From Zhihengliuella alba (lineage in GTDB: Bacteria > Actinomycetota > Actinomycetes > Actinomycetales > Micrococcaceae), in assembly GCF_039538765.1 (NCBI RefSeq), contig NZ_BAABCJ010000005.1, forward strand, positions 186,001 to 250,000: a stretch of 64,000 bases of DNA. Reading direction: 5' to 3'. Every line of letters starts with the position of its first letter. The stretch's first letter is position 1. The position numbers and the translations under genes were made by a program. The notes beneath the pieces are model-generated. The model had not been told where the DNA came from and made no database searches. It saw nothing but the letters and a program-made list of their open reading frames with translations. Below, piece after piece: positions 15,734 through 26,642 of the stretch.

Positions 15734-16525
15734 ATGTCCTACACCGTGAACTGCTCGATCCTCCTGACTGAGCTGCCGCTGCTGGAGCGCCCGGCCGCGG
15801 CCAAGGCGGCCGGTTTCGACAAGGTCGAATTCTGGTGGCCGTTCGCCGAGTCGGTCCCGGCCGACGGCGAGATCGACAAGTTCGTCGGCGCGCTCAAGGA
15901 CGCCGGCGTCCAGCTGACCGGCCTCAACTTCAACGCCGGCGACATGCCCGGCGGGGACCGCGGCCTCGTCTCGTGGATCGGCCGCGAGGACGAGTTCCGC
16001 GCCAACATCGACGTGGTCGCCGCGATCGGCGAGGCCACCGGCTGCCGCCACTTCAACGCCCTCTACGGCAATCGGCAGGACGGCCAGGACGCCGCCGCGC
16101 AGGACGCGCTCGGCGTGGAGAACCTGGTTCTCGCCGCCCGCGGCGTGGAGCGCATCGGCGGCACGGTCCTGCTGGAGCCGGTCTCCGGCACGGAGGCCTA
16201 CCCGCTGAAGACGGCGCAGAACGCCCTGGACGTCATCGCCAGGACCCAGGAGGCCGGCGTCGACAACGTCCGCCTGCTGGCCGACTTCTACCACCTGTCC
16301 GTCAACGGCGACGACGTCAGCGCCGTCGTCGAGCAGCACGCACCGGTGTTCGGCCACATCCAGATCGCCGACAACCCGGGCCGCGGCGCCCCCGGCACCG
16401 GCACCCTCCCGCTCGGCGAGTGGGTGACCCGCAGCCGCGAGCTCGGCTACGCCGGCCCGATCGGCCTCGAGTACAAGGCCGCCCGCGAAGACGCCTTCGG
16501 CTGGCTCATCCGCCAGCCCGCCTGA
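15734..16525 (+). CDS. hyi: Hydroxypyruvate isomerase
   Basis: This 263-residue TIM-barrel protein of the xylose-isomerase-like family interconverts hydroxypyruvate and tartronate semialdehyde. It starts with the typical YTVNCSILLTELPLLERP and FDKVEFWWPF, and shows GLNFNAGDMPGGDRG near residue 65, ALYGNR and LLEPVSG near 145, and IGLEYKA near the end. The ATG at 15734 has GAAGGGA upstream. An in-frame ATG at 15680 would add 18 residues but lies in the operator region. It is the first gene of the glyoxylate-to-glycerate operon, which handles glyoxylate released from allantoin. Confidence 0.9.
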   Translation: MSYTVNCSILLTELPLLERPAAAKAAGFDKVEFWWPFAESVPADGEIDKFVGALKDAGVQLTGLNFNAGDMPGGDRGLVSWIGREDEFRANIDVVAAIGEATGCRHFNALYGNRQDGQDAAAQDALGVENLVLAARGVERIGGTVLLEPVSGTEAYPLKTAQNALDVIARTQEAGVDNVRLLADFYHLSVNGDDVSAVVEQHAPVFGHIQIADNPGRGAPGTGTLPLGEWVTRSRELGYAGPIGLEYKAAREDAFGWLIRQPA

Positions 16526-16555
16526 GCCAACAACGAATTCTCCAAGGAGCTGAAC

Positions 16556-17473
16556 ATGAGCAAGAACATCGCTTTCATCGGACTGGGCATCATGGGTCTG
16601 CCCATGGCGAAGAACCTGGTCTCCGCCGGGTTCAACGTGACCGGCTACAACCGCAGCCCGGGCAAGGCCGCCGAGCTCGAGGCCGCCGGCGGCAAGGCCG
16701 CCGCCAACATCGGTGAGGCCGTCGCCGACGCCGACGTGGTCATCACCATGGTCCCGGACTCGCCGGACGTCGAGGCCGTCGTCACCGGCGAGAACGGCGT
16801 CTTCGCCAACGCCAAGGACGGCGTGCTGTGGATCGACAACTCCACGATCCGCCCGGACGTCGCGGTCCGCCTGGCCGAGGAGGCCCGCGCGGCCGGCGCC
16901 CGCCCCCTGGACGCCCCGGTGTCCGGCGGCGAGGCCGGCGCCATCGACGGCGTCCTGTCCATCATGGTCGGCGGCGAGAAGGCCGACTTCGACGCGGCCG
17001 CGGACGTCTTCGCGGCCGTCGGCAAGACGATCGTCCACGTCGGCCCCGCCGGCTCCGGCCAGACGGTGAAGGCCGCCAACCAGCTCATCGTCGCCGCCAA
17101 CATCCAGGCCCTCTCCGAGGCCGTCGTCTTCCTCGAGGCCTACGGCGTGGACACCTCCGCCGCCCTGTCCGTCCTCGGCGGCGGCCTGGCCGGCTCGAAG
17201 GTCCTGGACCAGAAGGGCCAGAAGATCCTGGACCGCAACTTCGATCCGGGCTTCCGCCTCGCCCTGCACCACAAGGACATGGGGATCGTGACCTCGGCGG
17301 CCCGCGAGGCCGGCGTCGTGCTCCCGCTCGGCGCCATCGTCGCCCAGCTGGTCGCCTCGACCGTCGCCACCGGCGACGGCGGACTCGACCACTCCGGCCT
17401 CTTCCGCGGCGTCCAGCGCGTCTCCGGCAGCCTCGCCGACGCCGCCACCGAACCGACCCCCACCACTGCCTGA
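16556..17473 (+). CDS. glxR: Tartronate semialdehyde reductase (2-hydroxy-3-oxopropionate reductase)
   Basis: This 305-residue enzyme of the beta-hydroxyacid dehydrogenase family reduces tartronate semialdehyde to D-glycerate with NAD(P)H. It shows the Rossmann motif FIGLGIMGLPMAKNL at the N-terminus, then DAPVSGGEAGAIDGVLSIMVGG near residue 120. GSGQTVKAANQLIVAANI near 165 contains the catalytic Lys, and FRLALHHKDMGI lies near 235. AAGGAG precedes the ATG. It sits 30 bases after hyi and 40 before gcl, the usual order of the glyoxylate salvage operon. The GlxR here is the reductase, not the corynebacterial regulator of that name. Confidence 0.92.
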   Translation: MSKNIAFIGLGIMGLPMAKNLVSAGFNVTGYNRSPGKAAELEAAGGKAAANIGEAVADADVVITMVPDSPDVEAVVTGENGVFANAKDGVLWIDNSTIRPDVAVRLAEEARAAGARPLDAPVSGGEAGAIDGVLSIMVGGEKADFDAAADVFAAVGKTIVHVGPAGSGQTVKAANQLIVAANIQALSEAVVFLEAYGVDTSAALSVLGGGLAGSKVLDQKGQKILDRNFDPGFRLALHHKDMGIVTSAAREAGVVLPLGAIVAQLVASTVATGDGGLDHSGLFRGVQRVSGSLADAATEPTPTTA

Positions 17474-17513
17474 GGCCGGACCCCAGGTCCGTCCCAGCAC
17501 CAAGGAGCACCCC

Positions 17514-19331
<1,818 letters not shown>

Positions 19332-19339
19332 GGCACTCC

Positions 19340-20485
19340 ATGTACGTGCTCATCGCTCCGGACAAGTTCAAGGGGACCCTCGCGGCGGCAGACGTCGCCG
19401 CGGCGGTCGCCGCCGGCCTGGCCGAGGTGCTGCCCGGGGCGAGGATCGCGACCATCCCGGTGGCCGACGGCGGCGAGGGAACCGTCGCCGCGGCCCTCGG
19501 GGCCGGCTACACGGAGGTCCGGCGCACCGTCGCCGGGCCCCACGGCCGCCCGGTCGAGGCGGCCCTGGCCGTCCTCGGCGAGACGGCCGTCGTCGAACTC
19601 GCCGCGGCCTCCGGCCTGGACCTGGTGCCGGAGGCCGAGCGGGACGCCCGCACGGCCAGCAGCCGCGGCACGGGCGAGCTCGTCGCCGCCGCGCTCGACG
19701 CCGGTGCCCGCCGGATCGTCCTCGGTGTCGGCGGCAGCGCCTGCACCGATGGCGGCGCGGGGCTGCTCTCGGCCCTCGGCGCGCGCTTCCTGGACGCGTC
19801 AGGAGCCGTGCTGGACGACGGCGGCGCAGCGCTGAACCAGCTCGCCTGCGTCGATCTCTCGGGCCTGGACCCGCGGATCGAGAAGGTGGACTTCGTCCTG
19901 GCCAGCGACGTCGACAACCCGCTGCTCGGGGAGCGCGGCGCCGCTGCGGTCTTCGGACCGCAGAAGGGTGCGACGCCGGAGATCGTCGCCGAGCTCGAGT
20001 CCGGGCTCGCGCAGTTCGTGGAGGTCTTCGAGCGCGTCGCCGGCCCCGAGCGGGCCGGAGCCGCCGCCGAGCCGGGTGCCGGCAGCGCCGGGGGCGTCGG
20101 CTTCGCGGCACTGGCCGTGCTGCGGGCGTCCCGTCGCCGCGGCATCGACGTGGTCATGGAGCTCACCGGCTTCACGGCCGCGCTGGACGGCGCCGACGCC
20201 GTCGTCACCGGCGAGGGCCGGCTGGACACGCAGACCCTCGAGGGGAAGGCGCCCGCCGGCGTCGCGGCCGCGGCGGCCGCGCGCGGCATCCCCGTCTACG
20301 CGGTCTGCGGCCGCCTCGACCTCGATGCGGACACCCTGGCGGCCGCCGGGATCGGCGCCGCGATCGCCCTGACCGACGTCGAGCCGGACGTCGCCACCTG
20401 CATCGCCCGTCCCGGGCCCCTGCTGCAGGAGGTCGGCGGCCGCATCGGGCGCGCCCTTGAGCAGCGCGTCCCGACCACTGCATGA
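19340..20485 (+). CDS. glxK: Glycerate kinase (GarK/GlxK type)
   Basis: This 381-residue kinase phosphorylates the D-glycerate made by glxR, feeding glycolysis as 2- or 3-phosphoglycerate. The type marks are LIAPDKFKGTLAAADVA at the N-terminus, PVADGGEGTVAAAL near 35, GVGGSACTDGGAGLL near 130, FGPQKGAT near 210 and VTGEGRLDTQTLEGKAP near 290. It begins 8 bases after the gcl stop with only a weak Shine-Dalgarno, suggesting translational coupling to gcl. Confidence 0.92.
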   Translation: MYVLIAPDKFKGTLAAADVAAAVAAGLAEVLPGARIATIPVADGGEGTVAAALGAGYTEVRRTVAGPHGRPVEAALAVLGETAVVELAAASGLDLVPEAERDARTASSRGTGELVAAALDAGARRIVLGVGGSACTDGGAGLLSALGARFLDASGAVLDDGGAALNQLACVDLSGLDPRIEKVDFVLASDVDNPLLGERGAAAVFGPQKGATPEIVAELESGLAQFVEVFERVAGPERAGAAAEPGAGSAGGVGFAALAVLRASRRRGIDVVMELTGFTAALDGADAVVTGEGRLDTQTLEGKAPAGVAAAAAARGIPVYAVCGRLDLDADTLAAAGIGAAIALTDVEPDVATCIARPGPLLQEVGGRIGRALEQRVPTTA

Positions 20486-20533
20486 TTTGAGCACCGGCCC
20501 GCCCCGGCGGGTCCAGACACGAAGGAGACAGCC

Positions 20534-21922
20534 TTGAGCATCGACAGCAGCGCCGCGTCCGCGGCCACCGTGCCGGGTTCCGGCGACACCGCGTTCGACC
20601 TGGTCGTGCGCGCCGAGCGGATCCTCACCCCGGACGGCATCGTCGCCGGCGAGGTCGGCATCCGCGACGGGCGCATCGCCGTGGTCGAGCCGCACGGCAG
20701 CGGCCTCACCGGCACCGAGACCGTGGAGCTGGGCGCCGAGCAGGTCATGATCCCCGGCCTCGTGGACACCCACGTGCACGTCAACGAGCCGGGCCGCACC
20801 GAGTGGGAGGGCTTCGACTCGGCCACCCGCGCCGCGGCCGCCGGCGGCGTGACCACGCTGATCGACATGCCGCTGAACTCCATCCCGCCGACCGTGGACG
20901 TCGCGGCGCTGGAGGAGAAGAAGGCCGTCGCCGCACCGCAGTCCCACATCGACGTGGGCTTCTGGGGCGGCGCCATCCCGGGCAACAAGGCGGACCTGCG
21001 CCCGCTGCACGAGGCCGGCGTGTTCGGCTTCAAGTGCTTCCTCCTGCACTCGGGCGTGGACGAGTTCCCGCACCTGACCGCGGACGAGATGGAAGAGGAC
21101 ATGGCCGAGCTGGCCACGTTCGACGGCCTGATGATCGTCCACGCCGAGGATTCGACGACGATCGACAGCGCACCGCAGGCCGAGGGCGACGCGTACGAGC
21201 GGTTCCTCGCCTCCCGCCCGCGGGAGGCGGAGAACATCGCCATCGCCGAGGTCATCGAGCGCGCCCGCCGCACCGGTGCCCGGGCCCACATCCTGCACCT
21301 GTCCTCGTCCGACGCGCTGCCGATGCTGGCGCAGGCCAAGCGCGACGGCGTGCGCCTGACCGTGGAGACCTGCCCCCACTACCTGACCCTGCTGGCCGAG
21401 GAGATCCCCGCCGGCGGCACCGCCTACAAGTGCTGCCCGCCGATCCGCGAGGAGGCGAACCGGGAGCTGCTCTGGCAGGGCCTGGAGGACGGGACGATCG
21501 ACTTCATCGTCTCCGACCACTCGCCGTCCACCGTGGACCTCAAGCACGTGGACACCGGGGACTTCGGCACCGCCTGGGGCGGCGTCGCTTCCCTGCAGCT
21601 CGGGCTGTCCCTGATCTGGACCGAGGCGAAGAAGCGCGGCATCGCGCTGGAGCGCGTGGTCCAGTGGATGTCCTCCAACCCGGCACGCTTCGCCGGGCTG
21701 GAGCGCAAGGGCCGGATCGAGCCGGGCGTCGACGCCGACTTCGCGGTCTTCTCCCCGGAGGCCTCGCAGCTCATCGACGTGACCCGCCTGCACCACCGGA
21801 ACCAGATCTCGCCGTACGACGGCCGCGAGCTGGTCGGCGAGGTGTCCGGGACCTGGGTCCGCGGCGAGAAGGTGGACTTCCAGACCCCGCGCGGACGCCT
21901 GATCCGCCGCGGCGAGGCCTGA
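20534..21922 (+). CDS. allB: Allantoinase
   Basis: This 462-residue cyclic amidohydrolase opens allantoin to allantoate. The binuclear metal site is visible: GLVDTHVHVNEPGRTEWEGF near residue 75, FGFKCFLLHSG with the carboxylated Lys near 160, IVHAEDS near 200, HILHLSS near 255 and FIVSDHSPS near 325. The start is TTG, with AGGAGA 5 bases upstream; no nearby ATG or GTG fits better. It is the last gene of the glyoxylate operon, so ring opening is co-expressed with use of the glyoxylate. The enzymes that turn allantoate into glyoxylate are not in the window. Confidence 0.93.
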   Translation: MSIDSSAASAATVPGSGDTAFDLVVRAERILTPDGIVAGEVGIRDGRIAVVEPHGSGLTGTETVELGAEQVMIPGLVDTHVHVNEPGRTEWEGFDSATRAAAAGGVTTLIDMPLNSIPPTVDVAALEEKKAVAAPQSHIDVGFWGGAIPGNKADLRPLHEAGVFGFKCFLLHSGVDEFPHLTADEMEEDMAELATFDGLMIVHAEDSTTIDSAPQAEGDAYERFLASRPREAENIAIAEVIERARRTGARAHILHLSSSDALPMLAQAKRDGVRLTVETCPHYLTLLAEEIPAGGTAYKCCPPIREEANRELLWQGLEDGTIDFIVSDHSPSTVDLKHVDTGDFGTAWGGVASLQLGLSLIWTEAKKRGIALERVVQWMSSNPARFAGLERKGRIEPGVDADFAVFSPEASQLIDVTRLHHRNQISPYDGRELVGEVSGTWVRGEKVDFQTPRGRLIRRGEA

Positions 21923-21974
21923 GCCTCACGAGAACTCCGCGGCCGGTGGCTTCGTGTCGTCGCCGGCCGCGGTA

Positions 21975-22113
21975 GCGGGGACCGTCCGCGGTCCCCGCGC
22001 ACCCGGCGCGCTCTGCTCAGCGCGCCGGCCAGGGCGGAGGGGATCGCCGGCCCCTCCGCCCGGCAGAGCGACCAGCGCCCACCCCGGGACGGACGGGGTG
22101 GGCGCTGGTTTTT
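21975..22113. terminator. Three tandem hairpins between allB and bcp
   Basis: Hairpin 1 (21975-21998) has a 10-bp stem with loop TCCG. Hairpin 2 (22032-22061) has an 11-bp stem. Hairpin 3 (22072-22108) has a perfect 15-bp stem starting CCAGCGCCCACC, followed by TTTTT at 22109-22113, a textbook rightward terminator. They separate the convergent allB and bcp genes. Confidence 0.85.
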
Positions 22114-22126
22114 CTACTGTGCCGGA

Positions 22127-22603
22127 CTAGACGCCGAGCAGGTCCCGCAGGCGCGAGACGTGCCCCTGCGCGGCGACGTTGTACTCGGCGTGCTGCACGC
22201 GGCCGTCCGGTCCCACCACCACGGTGGTGCGCAGGACGCCGGTGGAGCGCTGCCCGTTGAACTCCTTCTCGCCGTAGGCGCCGTAGGCCTTCGCGACCTC
22301 CGCGCTCTCGTCGGAGAGCAGCGGGAACGTCAGTGCCTCGTCGGCGGCGAAGGCCTCGATATCGTCGATCGGATCCGGGGAGATGCCCACGACGTCGTAT
22401 CCCGCGCCCTGCAGGGCCGAGAGGCTGTCGCGGAAGTCGCAGGCCTCGGTGGTGCAACCCGGGGTGGCGGCCTTGGGGTAGAAGTAGACCACGACGCTGC
22501 GGCCGGCGAAGTCGGTCAGCGATGCCGTGCCGCCGCGGGCGGTGGGGAGTTCGAAGTTCGGCGCCTGGTCGCCGGGCGAGAGCCGGTGCTGCTGGTCTGA
22601 CAT
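22127..22603 (-). CDS. bcp: Bcp-type peroxiredoxin (thiol peroxidase)
   Basis: This 158-residue peroxiredoxin of the Bcp/PrxQ group reduces hydroperoxides using thioredoxin. The active-site motif is YFYPKAATPGCTTEACDFRD near residue 45, with the peroxidatic Cys in PGCT and the likely resolving Cys five residues later (ACDF). Other marks are FPLLSDES and RTTVVVGPDGRV. GAGGAG precedes the ATG. It stands alone, divergent from the ABC exporter operon. A role against peroxide made by the nearby xanthine dehydrogenase is possible but only suggested by position. Confidence 0.9.
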   Translation of the reverse strand: MSDQQHRLSPGDQAPNFELPTARGGTASLTDFAGRSVVVYFYPKAATPGCTTEACDFRDSLSALQGAGYDVVGISPDPIDDIEAFAADEALTFPLLSDESAEVAKAYGAYGEKEFNGQRSTGVLRTTVVVGPDGRVQHAEYNVAAQGHVSRLRDLLGV

Positions 22604-22710
22604 GGAGGACTCCTCGGGTTGCTTATTCCGTCATGCGATAACGCTTTCTCATGATACGAACTGCGCCCGATGAAGTACAGGCAAGATCATCCTGAGGGTG
22701 GATCATTCCG

Positions 22711-22758
22711 GGGGAGCCCCGCAGTAGGGTGCTACTGCCCGGCCGCATCCGGCTCCCC
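22711..22758 (+). promoter_or_regulatory. Nested hairpin in the ABC exporter leader
   Basis: GGGGAGCC (22711-22718) can pair with GGCTCCCC (22751-22758). Within it GCAGTAG (22721-22727) pairs with CTACTGC (22732-22738) around GGTG. The fold ends 31 bases before the exporter ATG and could modulate its expression. No known riboswitch class was recognised. Confidence 0.4.
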
Positions 22759-22789
22759 GGGCGCTTCTGGTCTAAGGACTCCGCTCATC

Positions 22790-24526
22790 ATGCTCTTGCG
22801 TCTCATCGCGCAGTACTCCAAGCCCTACGCCGGGTGGATCGTCGCCGTGCTGCTGCTGCAGCTCGCCACCACCATGGCCACCCTGTACCTGCCCAGCCTC
22901 AACGCGTCGATCATCGACGAGGGCGTGGTCAGCGGGGACATCGACTTCATCTGGCGCACCGGCGACGTGATGCTCGCCGTCGCCCTGGTCCAGGTTCTCA
23001 CCGCCGTGGCCGCCGTCTACTTCGGCGCCAAGACCTCGATGGCCATCGGCCGGGACCTCCGCCGGTCCGTCTTCCACTCGGTCGCCGCGTTCTCGGCCCG
23101 CGAGGTCAACGAGTTCGGGGCGCCCACGCTCATCACCCGCGGGACCAACGACGTCCAGCAGGTCCAGATGCTGGTGCTGATGGGCCTCAACTTCATGGTC
23201 ACCGCCCCGATCATGTGCATCGGCGGCGTCATCATGGCCCTGCAGGAGGACCCGGGCCTGTCCTGGCTCGTCTGGGTGTCGGTGCCGGTCCTGCTGCTCG
23301 TCGTCGGCTTCCTGGTGGTGAAGCTAATGCCGCTGTTCCGCGTCATGCAGGAGCGGATCGACGGCATCAACGGCGTGCTGCGCGAGCAGATCACGGGCAT
23401 CCGCGTCATCCGCGCATTCGTGCGCGAGCCCTACGAGACGGAGCGTTTCCGCGAGGCGAACGAGAAGCTCACGGAGACCGGCGTGAAGGTCGGCCAGCTG
23501 TTCGTCCTCATGTTCCCGGTCATCGGCCTGATCCTCCACCTGGCCACGGCCGCCGTCCTGTGGTTCGGCGGCCAGCGGGTGGACGCCGGCGACATCCAGC
23601 CCGGCGCCCTGACCGCGTTCCTGCAGTACCTCCTGCAGATCCTGATGGCGGTCATGATGGGCACGTTCATGGCCATGATGATCCCGCGCGCCCTCGTCTG
23701 CGCCGAGCGCATCGGCGAGGTGCTCGACGTCGAGCCGTCCCTGCGCGACCCGGAGACCGGGGCCGAGCTCCCCGCGGCCGGCCGCGGCCGCGTCGAGTTC
23801 CGCGACGTCTCCTTCGGCTACCCCGGCGCCGAGGAGCCGGTGCTGAAGGACATCTCCTTCACCGCCGAGCCGGGCCGCACCACGGCCATCATCGGCTCCA
23901 CGGGTGCCGGCAAGACCACTCTGCTGAACCTGATCCCGCGCCTGTACGACGCCGGCGGCGGGCAGGTGCTGATCGATGGGGTCCCCGTGGACCGGCTGAC
24001 GCGCGAGGCGCTCTCCGAGGCCGTCGCCGCCGTGCCGCAGAAGCCATACCTGTTCTCCGGCACCATCGCCTCCAACCTCCGGTACGGCGCCCAGGGCGCG
24101 ACCGACGAGGAACTGTGGGAGGCGCTGGAGATTGCCCAGGCCACGGACTTCGTCCGCGACAAGGACGGCGGGCTCGACGCGCCGATCTCCCAGGGCGGCA
24201 CCAACGTCTCCGGCGGGCAGCGGCAGCGACTCTGCATCGCCCGGGCCCTGGCCGCGCGGCCGTCCGTCTACCTGTTCGACGACTCGTTCTCCGCCCTCGA
24301 CGTCGCCACCGACGCGCGGCTGCGGGCCGCGCTGAAGCGCAGCATCGCCGACGCGACCGTGATCCTCGTGGCCCAGCGCGTCGCGACCATCACCGAGGCG
24401 GACGAGATCCTGGTGCTGGACGACGGCCGGATCGTCGGCCGCGGCACCCACGAGCAGCTGCTCGAGACCAACGAGACGTATCGCGAGATCGTCGAGTCCC
24501 AGATCACGGCGGAGGAGGTGGCCTAG
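22790..24526 (+). CDS. ABC exporter half-transporter, degenerate ATP site
   Basis: This 578-residue chain joins a six-helix type-I exporter membrane domain (about 1-310) to an ATPase domain (about 335-570). Walker A is GSTGAGKTT near 370 and the signature is NVSGGQRQR. The residue after Walker B is Asp, not Glu (LFDDSFSALD near 495), as in the non-catalytic half of heterodimeric exporters such as BmrCD and TmrAB. The ATG at 22790 directly precedes the first helix. The frame is open 40 codons further upstream, but that part is non-helical and overlaps the leader hairpin. The stop codon abuts the partner's ATG. Confidence 0.88.
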   Translation: MLLRLIAQYSKPYAGWIVAVLLLQLATTMATLYLPSLNASIIDEGVVSGDIDFIWRTGDVMLAVALVQVLTAVAAVYFGAKTSMAIGRDLRRSVFHSVAAFSAREVNEFGAPTLITRGTNDVQQVQMLVLMGLNFMVTAPIMCIGGVIMALQEDPGLSWLVWVSVPVLLLVVGFLVVKLMPLFRVMQERIDGINGVLREQITGIRVIRAFVREPYETERFREANEKLTETGVKVGQLFVLMFPVIGLILHLATAAVLWFGGQRVDAGDIQPGALTAFLQYLLQILMAVMMGTFMAMMIPRALVCAERIGEVLDVEPSLRDPETGAELPAAGRGRVEFRDVSFGYPGAEEPVLKDISFTAEPGRTTAIIGSTGAGKTTLLNLIPRLYDAGGGQVLIDGVPVDRLTREALSEAVAAVPQKPYLFSGTIASNLRYGAQGATDEELWEALEIAQATDFVRDKDGGLDAPISQGGTNVSGGQRQRLCIARALAARPSVYLFDDSFSALDVATDARLRAALKRSIADATVILVAQRVATITEADEILVLDDGRIVGRGTHEQLLETNETYREIVESQITAEEVA

Positions 24527-26602
24527 ATGGCCTGGAAGAGGAAGACCTCCGGCGAGCAGTCGGGCGTGACCGTGGACGAGCCGAAGACCGCGCCCGAGGA
24601 GCTGACCGAGGAGGAACTCAACGTCAGCATCTCCGACGGCTTCGGGGAGATGGCGCCCCCGCGCAAGCCCCGGCACTTCTGGCCGTCGGCCAAGCGCCTC
24701 ATCGGCCTGCTGGCCCCGCAGAGGCTGGGCCTGACGCTCGTCTTCGCGTTCGTGACGGTCGCGGTCGTCCTGAACGTGATCGCGCCCAAGGTCCTCGGCT
24801 ACGCCATGGACGTCATCTTCTCCGGGTTCATCGGCGCGCGCATGCCCGCCGGGGCCACCCAGGAGCAGGTCGTGGCCGGTCTGCGTGCCGACGGGCAGGA
24901 GGACGTCGCCCAGATGATCGCCAGCATGGAGCTGGTCCCCGGCACCGGGATCGACTTCCAGAAGCTCGGCATGATCATCATGATCGTCCTGGCCATGTAC
25001 TTCGTCGCCAACGTCTTCATGTGGGCGCAGGGGTACATCCTGAACAAGCTGGTCATGCGGGTGGTCTACAACCTGCGCCGGGACGTCGAGGACAAGCTCA
25101 ACCGGCTGCCGCTGAACTACTTCGACACCCGCCAGCGCGGCGACGTGCTCTCGCGCGTCACCAACGACGTCGACAACATCCAGAACGCCCTGCAGCAGGC
25201 CTTCGCCCAGCTGGTCCAGTCCGTGCTGACCGTCATCGGCATCGTGGTCATGATGTTCGTGGTGTCGTGGCAGCTGGCCCTGATAGCCCTCATCGCGCTC
25301 CCGCTCTCGGCCGTCGCGGCGGGACTGATCGGCGTCCGCTCGCAGAAGCTGTTCACCGAGCAGTGGCGCGCCACGGGCACTCTCAACGGCCAGATCGAGG
25401 AGGCCTTCTCCGGCCACGACCTGATGAAGGTCTTCGGCCGCGAGGGCGACGCCCGGGAGCAGTTCGACGAGAAGAACGAGGCGCTCTTCAAGGCGTCCTT
25501 CGGGGCGCAGTTCGTCTCCGGCACGATCTTCCCGGTGATGAACTTCGTCTCCTACCTCGCCTACGTGGGCATCGCCGTCGTCGGCGGCCTGCGCGTGGCC
25601 TCCGGCCAGATGAGCCTGGGCGACGCGACGGCGTTCATCCAGTACTCCCGCGAGTTCACGCAGCCGCTGGGCCAGATCGCGGGCATGGCGAACATGCTGC
25701 AGTCCGGCGTGGCCTCCGCCGAGCGCACCTTCGAGCTGCTCGACGCCGACGAGCAGGACCCGGAGACCGCCGAGGAGCACCTGCCGCCGCGCACGGACGG
25801 CCACGTCGAGTTCCACCGCGTCTCCTTCTCCTACACGCCCGAGCGGCCGCTCATCGAGGACCTCTCCTTCGAGGCGGCGCCCGGGCACACCGTGGCGATC
25901 GTGGGACCCACCGGCGCCGGGAAGACCACCCTGGTCAACCTGGTGATGCGCTTCTACGAGCTGGACGCCGGGCGGATCACGCTCGACGGCGTGGACGTCA
26001 CCCGGCTCTCCCGCTCCGAGCTGCGCTCCAAGGCCGGCATGGTGCTCCAGGACGCGTGGCTGTTCAACGGCTCCATCATGGACAACATCCGCTACGGGCG
26101 GCTCGACGCGACCGACGAGGAGGTGTACGCGGCGGCCCGGGCCACCTACGTGGACCGGTTCGTGCGCGCCCTGCCGGAGGGCTACGAGACCGTGATCGAC
26201 GACGGCGGGACCAACGTCTCCGCCGGCGAACGGCAGCTGATCACGATCGCCCGCGCCTTCCTGGCGAACCCGTCGCTGCTCATCCTCGACGAGGCCACGT
26301 CCTCAGTGGACACGCGCACCGAGGTCCTGGTCCAGCAGGCCATGAACGCGCTGCGCACGGACCGGACCTCGTTCGTGATCGCGCACCGGCTCTCCACCAT
26401 CCGGGACGCAGACACCATCCTCGTGATGGAGGACGGGCGGATCGTGGAGCAGGGAGACCACGAGGCCCTCCTCGAGGCCCGGGGCGCCTACCACCGGCTC
26501 TACACGAGCCAGTTCGCCGGTCCGGCCGAGGACCCGGACGCGGAGCCCGACGGGAGCACCGTGCCCCAGGCCGAGGCGGGCGCCGCCGCGCCCGGCCTGT
26601 AG
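24527..26602 (+). CDS. ABC exporter half-transporter, catalytic partner
   Basis: This 691-residue partner has a polar N-terminal extension of about 50 residues, a six-helix exporter domain (about 60-390) and an ATPase domain. Walker A is GPTGAGKTT near 460, the signature is NVSAGERQL and Walker B is LILDEATSSVD near 583 with the catalytic Glu present. The signature SAGE deviates from SGGQ, as is common in the asymmetric heterodimers. The insertion after the first helix (residues about 105-140) is usual for the YheH/BmrD side. Its ATG starts immediately after the first half's stop. Drug, lipid or peptide export is possible; the substrate is not predictable. Confidence 0.88.
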   Translation: MAWKRKTSGEQSGVTVDEPKTAPEELTEEELNVSISDGFGEMAPPRKPRHFWPSAKRLIGLLAPQRLGLTLVFAFVTVAVVLNVIAPKVLGYAMDVIFSGFIGARMPAGATQEQVVAGLRADGQEDVAQMIASMELVPGTGIDFQKLGMIIMIVLAMYFVANVFMWAQGYILNKLVMRVVYNLRRDVEDKLNRLPLNYFDTRQRGDVLSRVTNDVDNIQNALQQAFAQLVQSVLTVIGIVVMMFVVSWQLALIALIALPLSAVAAGLIGVRSQKLFTEQWRATGTLNGQIEEAFSGHDLMKVFGREGDAREQFDEKNEALFKASFGAQFVSGTIFPVMNFVSYLAYVGIAVVGGLRVASGQMSLGDATAFIQYSREFTQPLGQIAGMANMLQSGVASAERTFELLDADEQDPETAEEHLPPRTDGHVEFHRVSFSYTPERPLIEDLSFEAAPGHTVAIVGPTGAGKTTLVNLVMRFYELDAGRITLDGVDVTRLSRSELRSKAGMVLQDAWLFNGSIMDNIRYGRLDATDEEVYAAARATYVDRFVRALPEGYETVIDDGGTNVSAGERQLITIARAFLANPSLLILDEATSSVDTRTEVLVQQAMNALRTDRTSFVIAHRLSTIRDADTILVMEDGRIVEQGDHEALLEARGAYHRLYTSQFAGPAEDPDAEPDGSTVPQAEAGAAAPGL

Positions 26603-26642
26603 CGGTCCGGCCGCCCGGCTGCACGCCGATATCGTGGCACGT

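Noticed and set aside
16556..17473. Reading glxR as the corynebacterial cAMP-type regulator GlxR
   Set aside because: The protein is a beta-hydroxyacid dehydrogenase with a Rossmann motif and catalytic Lys; the shared symbol is a naming coincidence.
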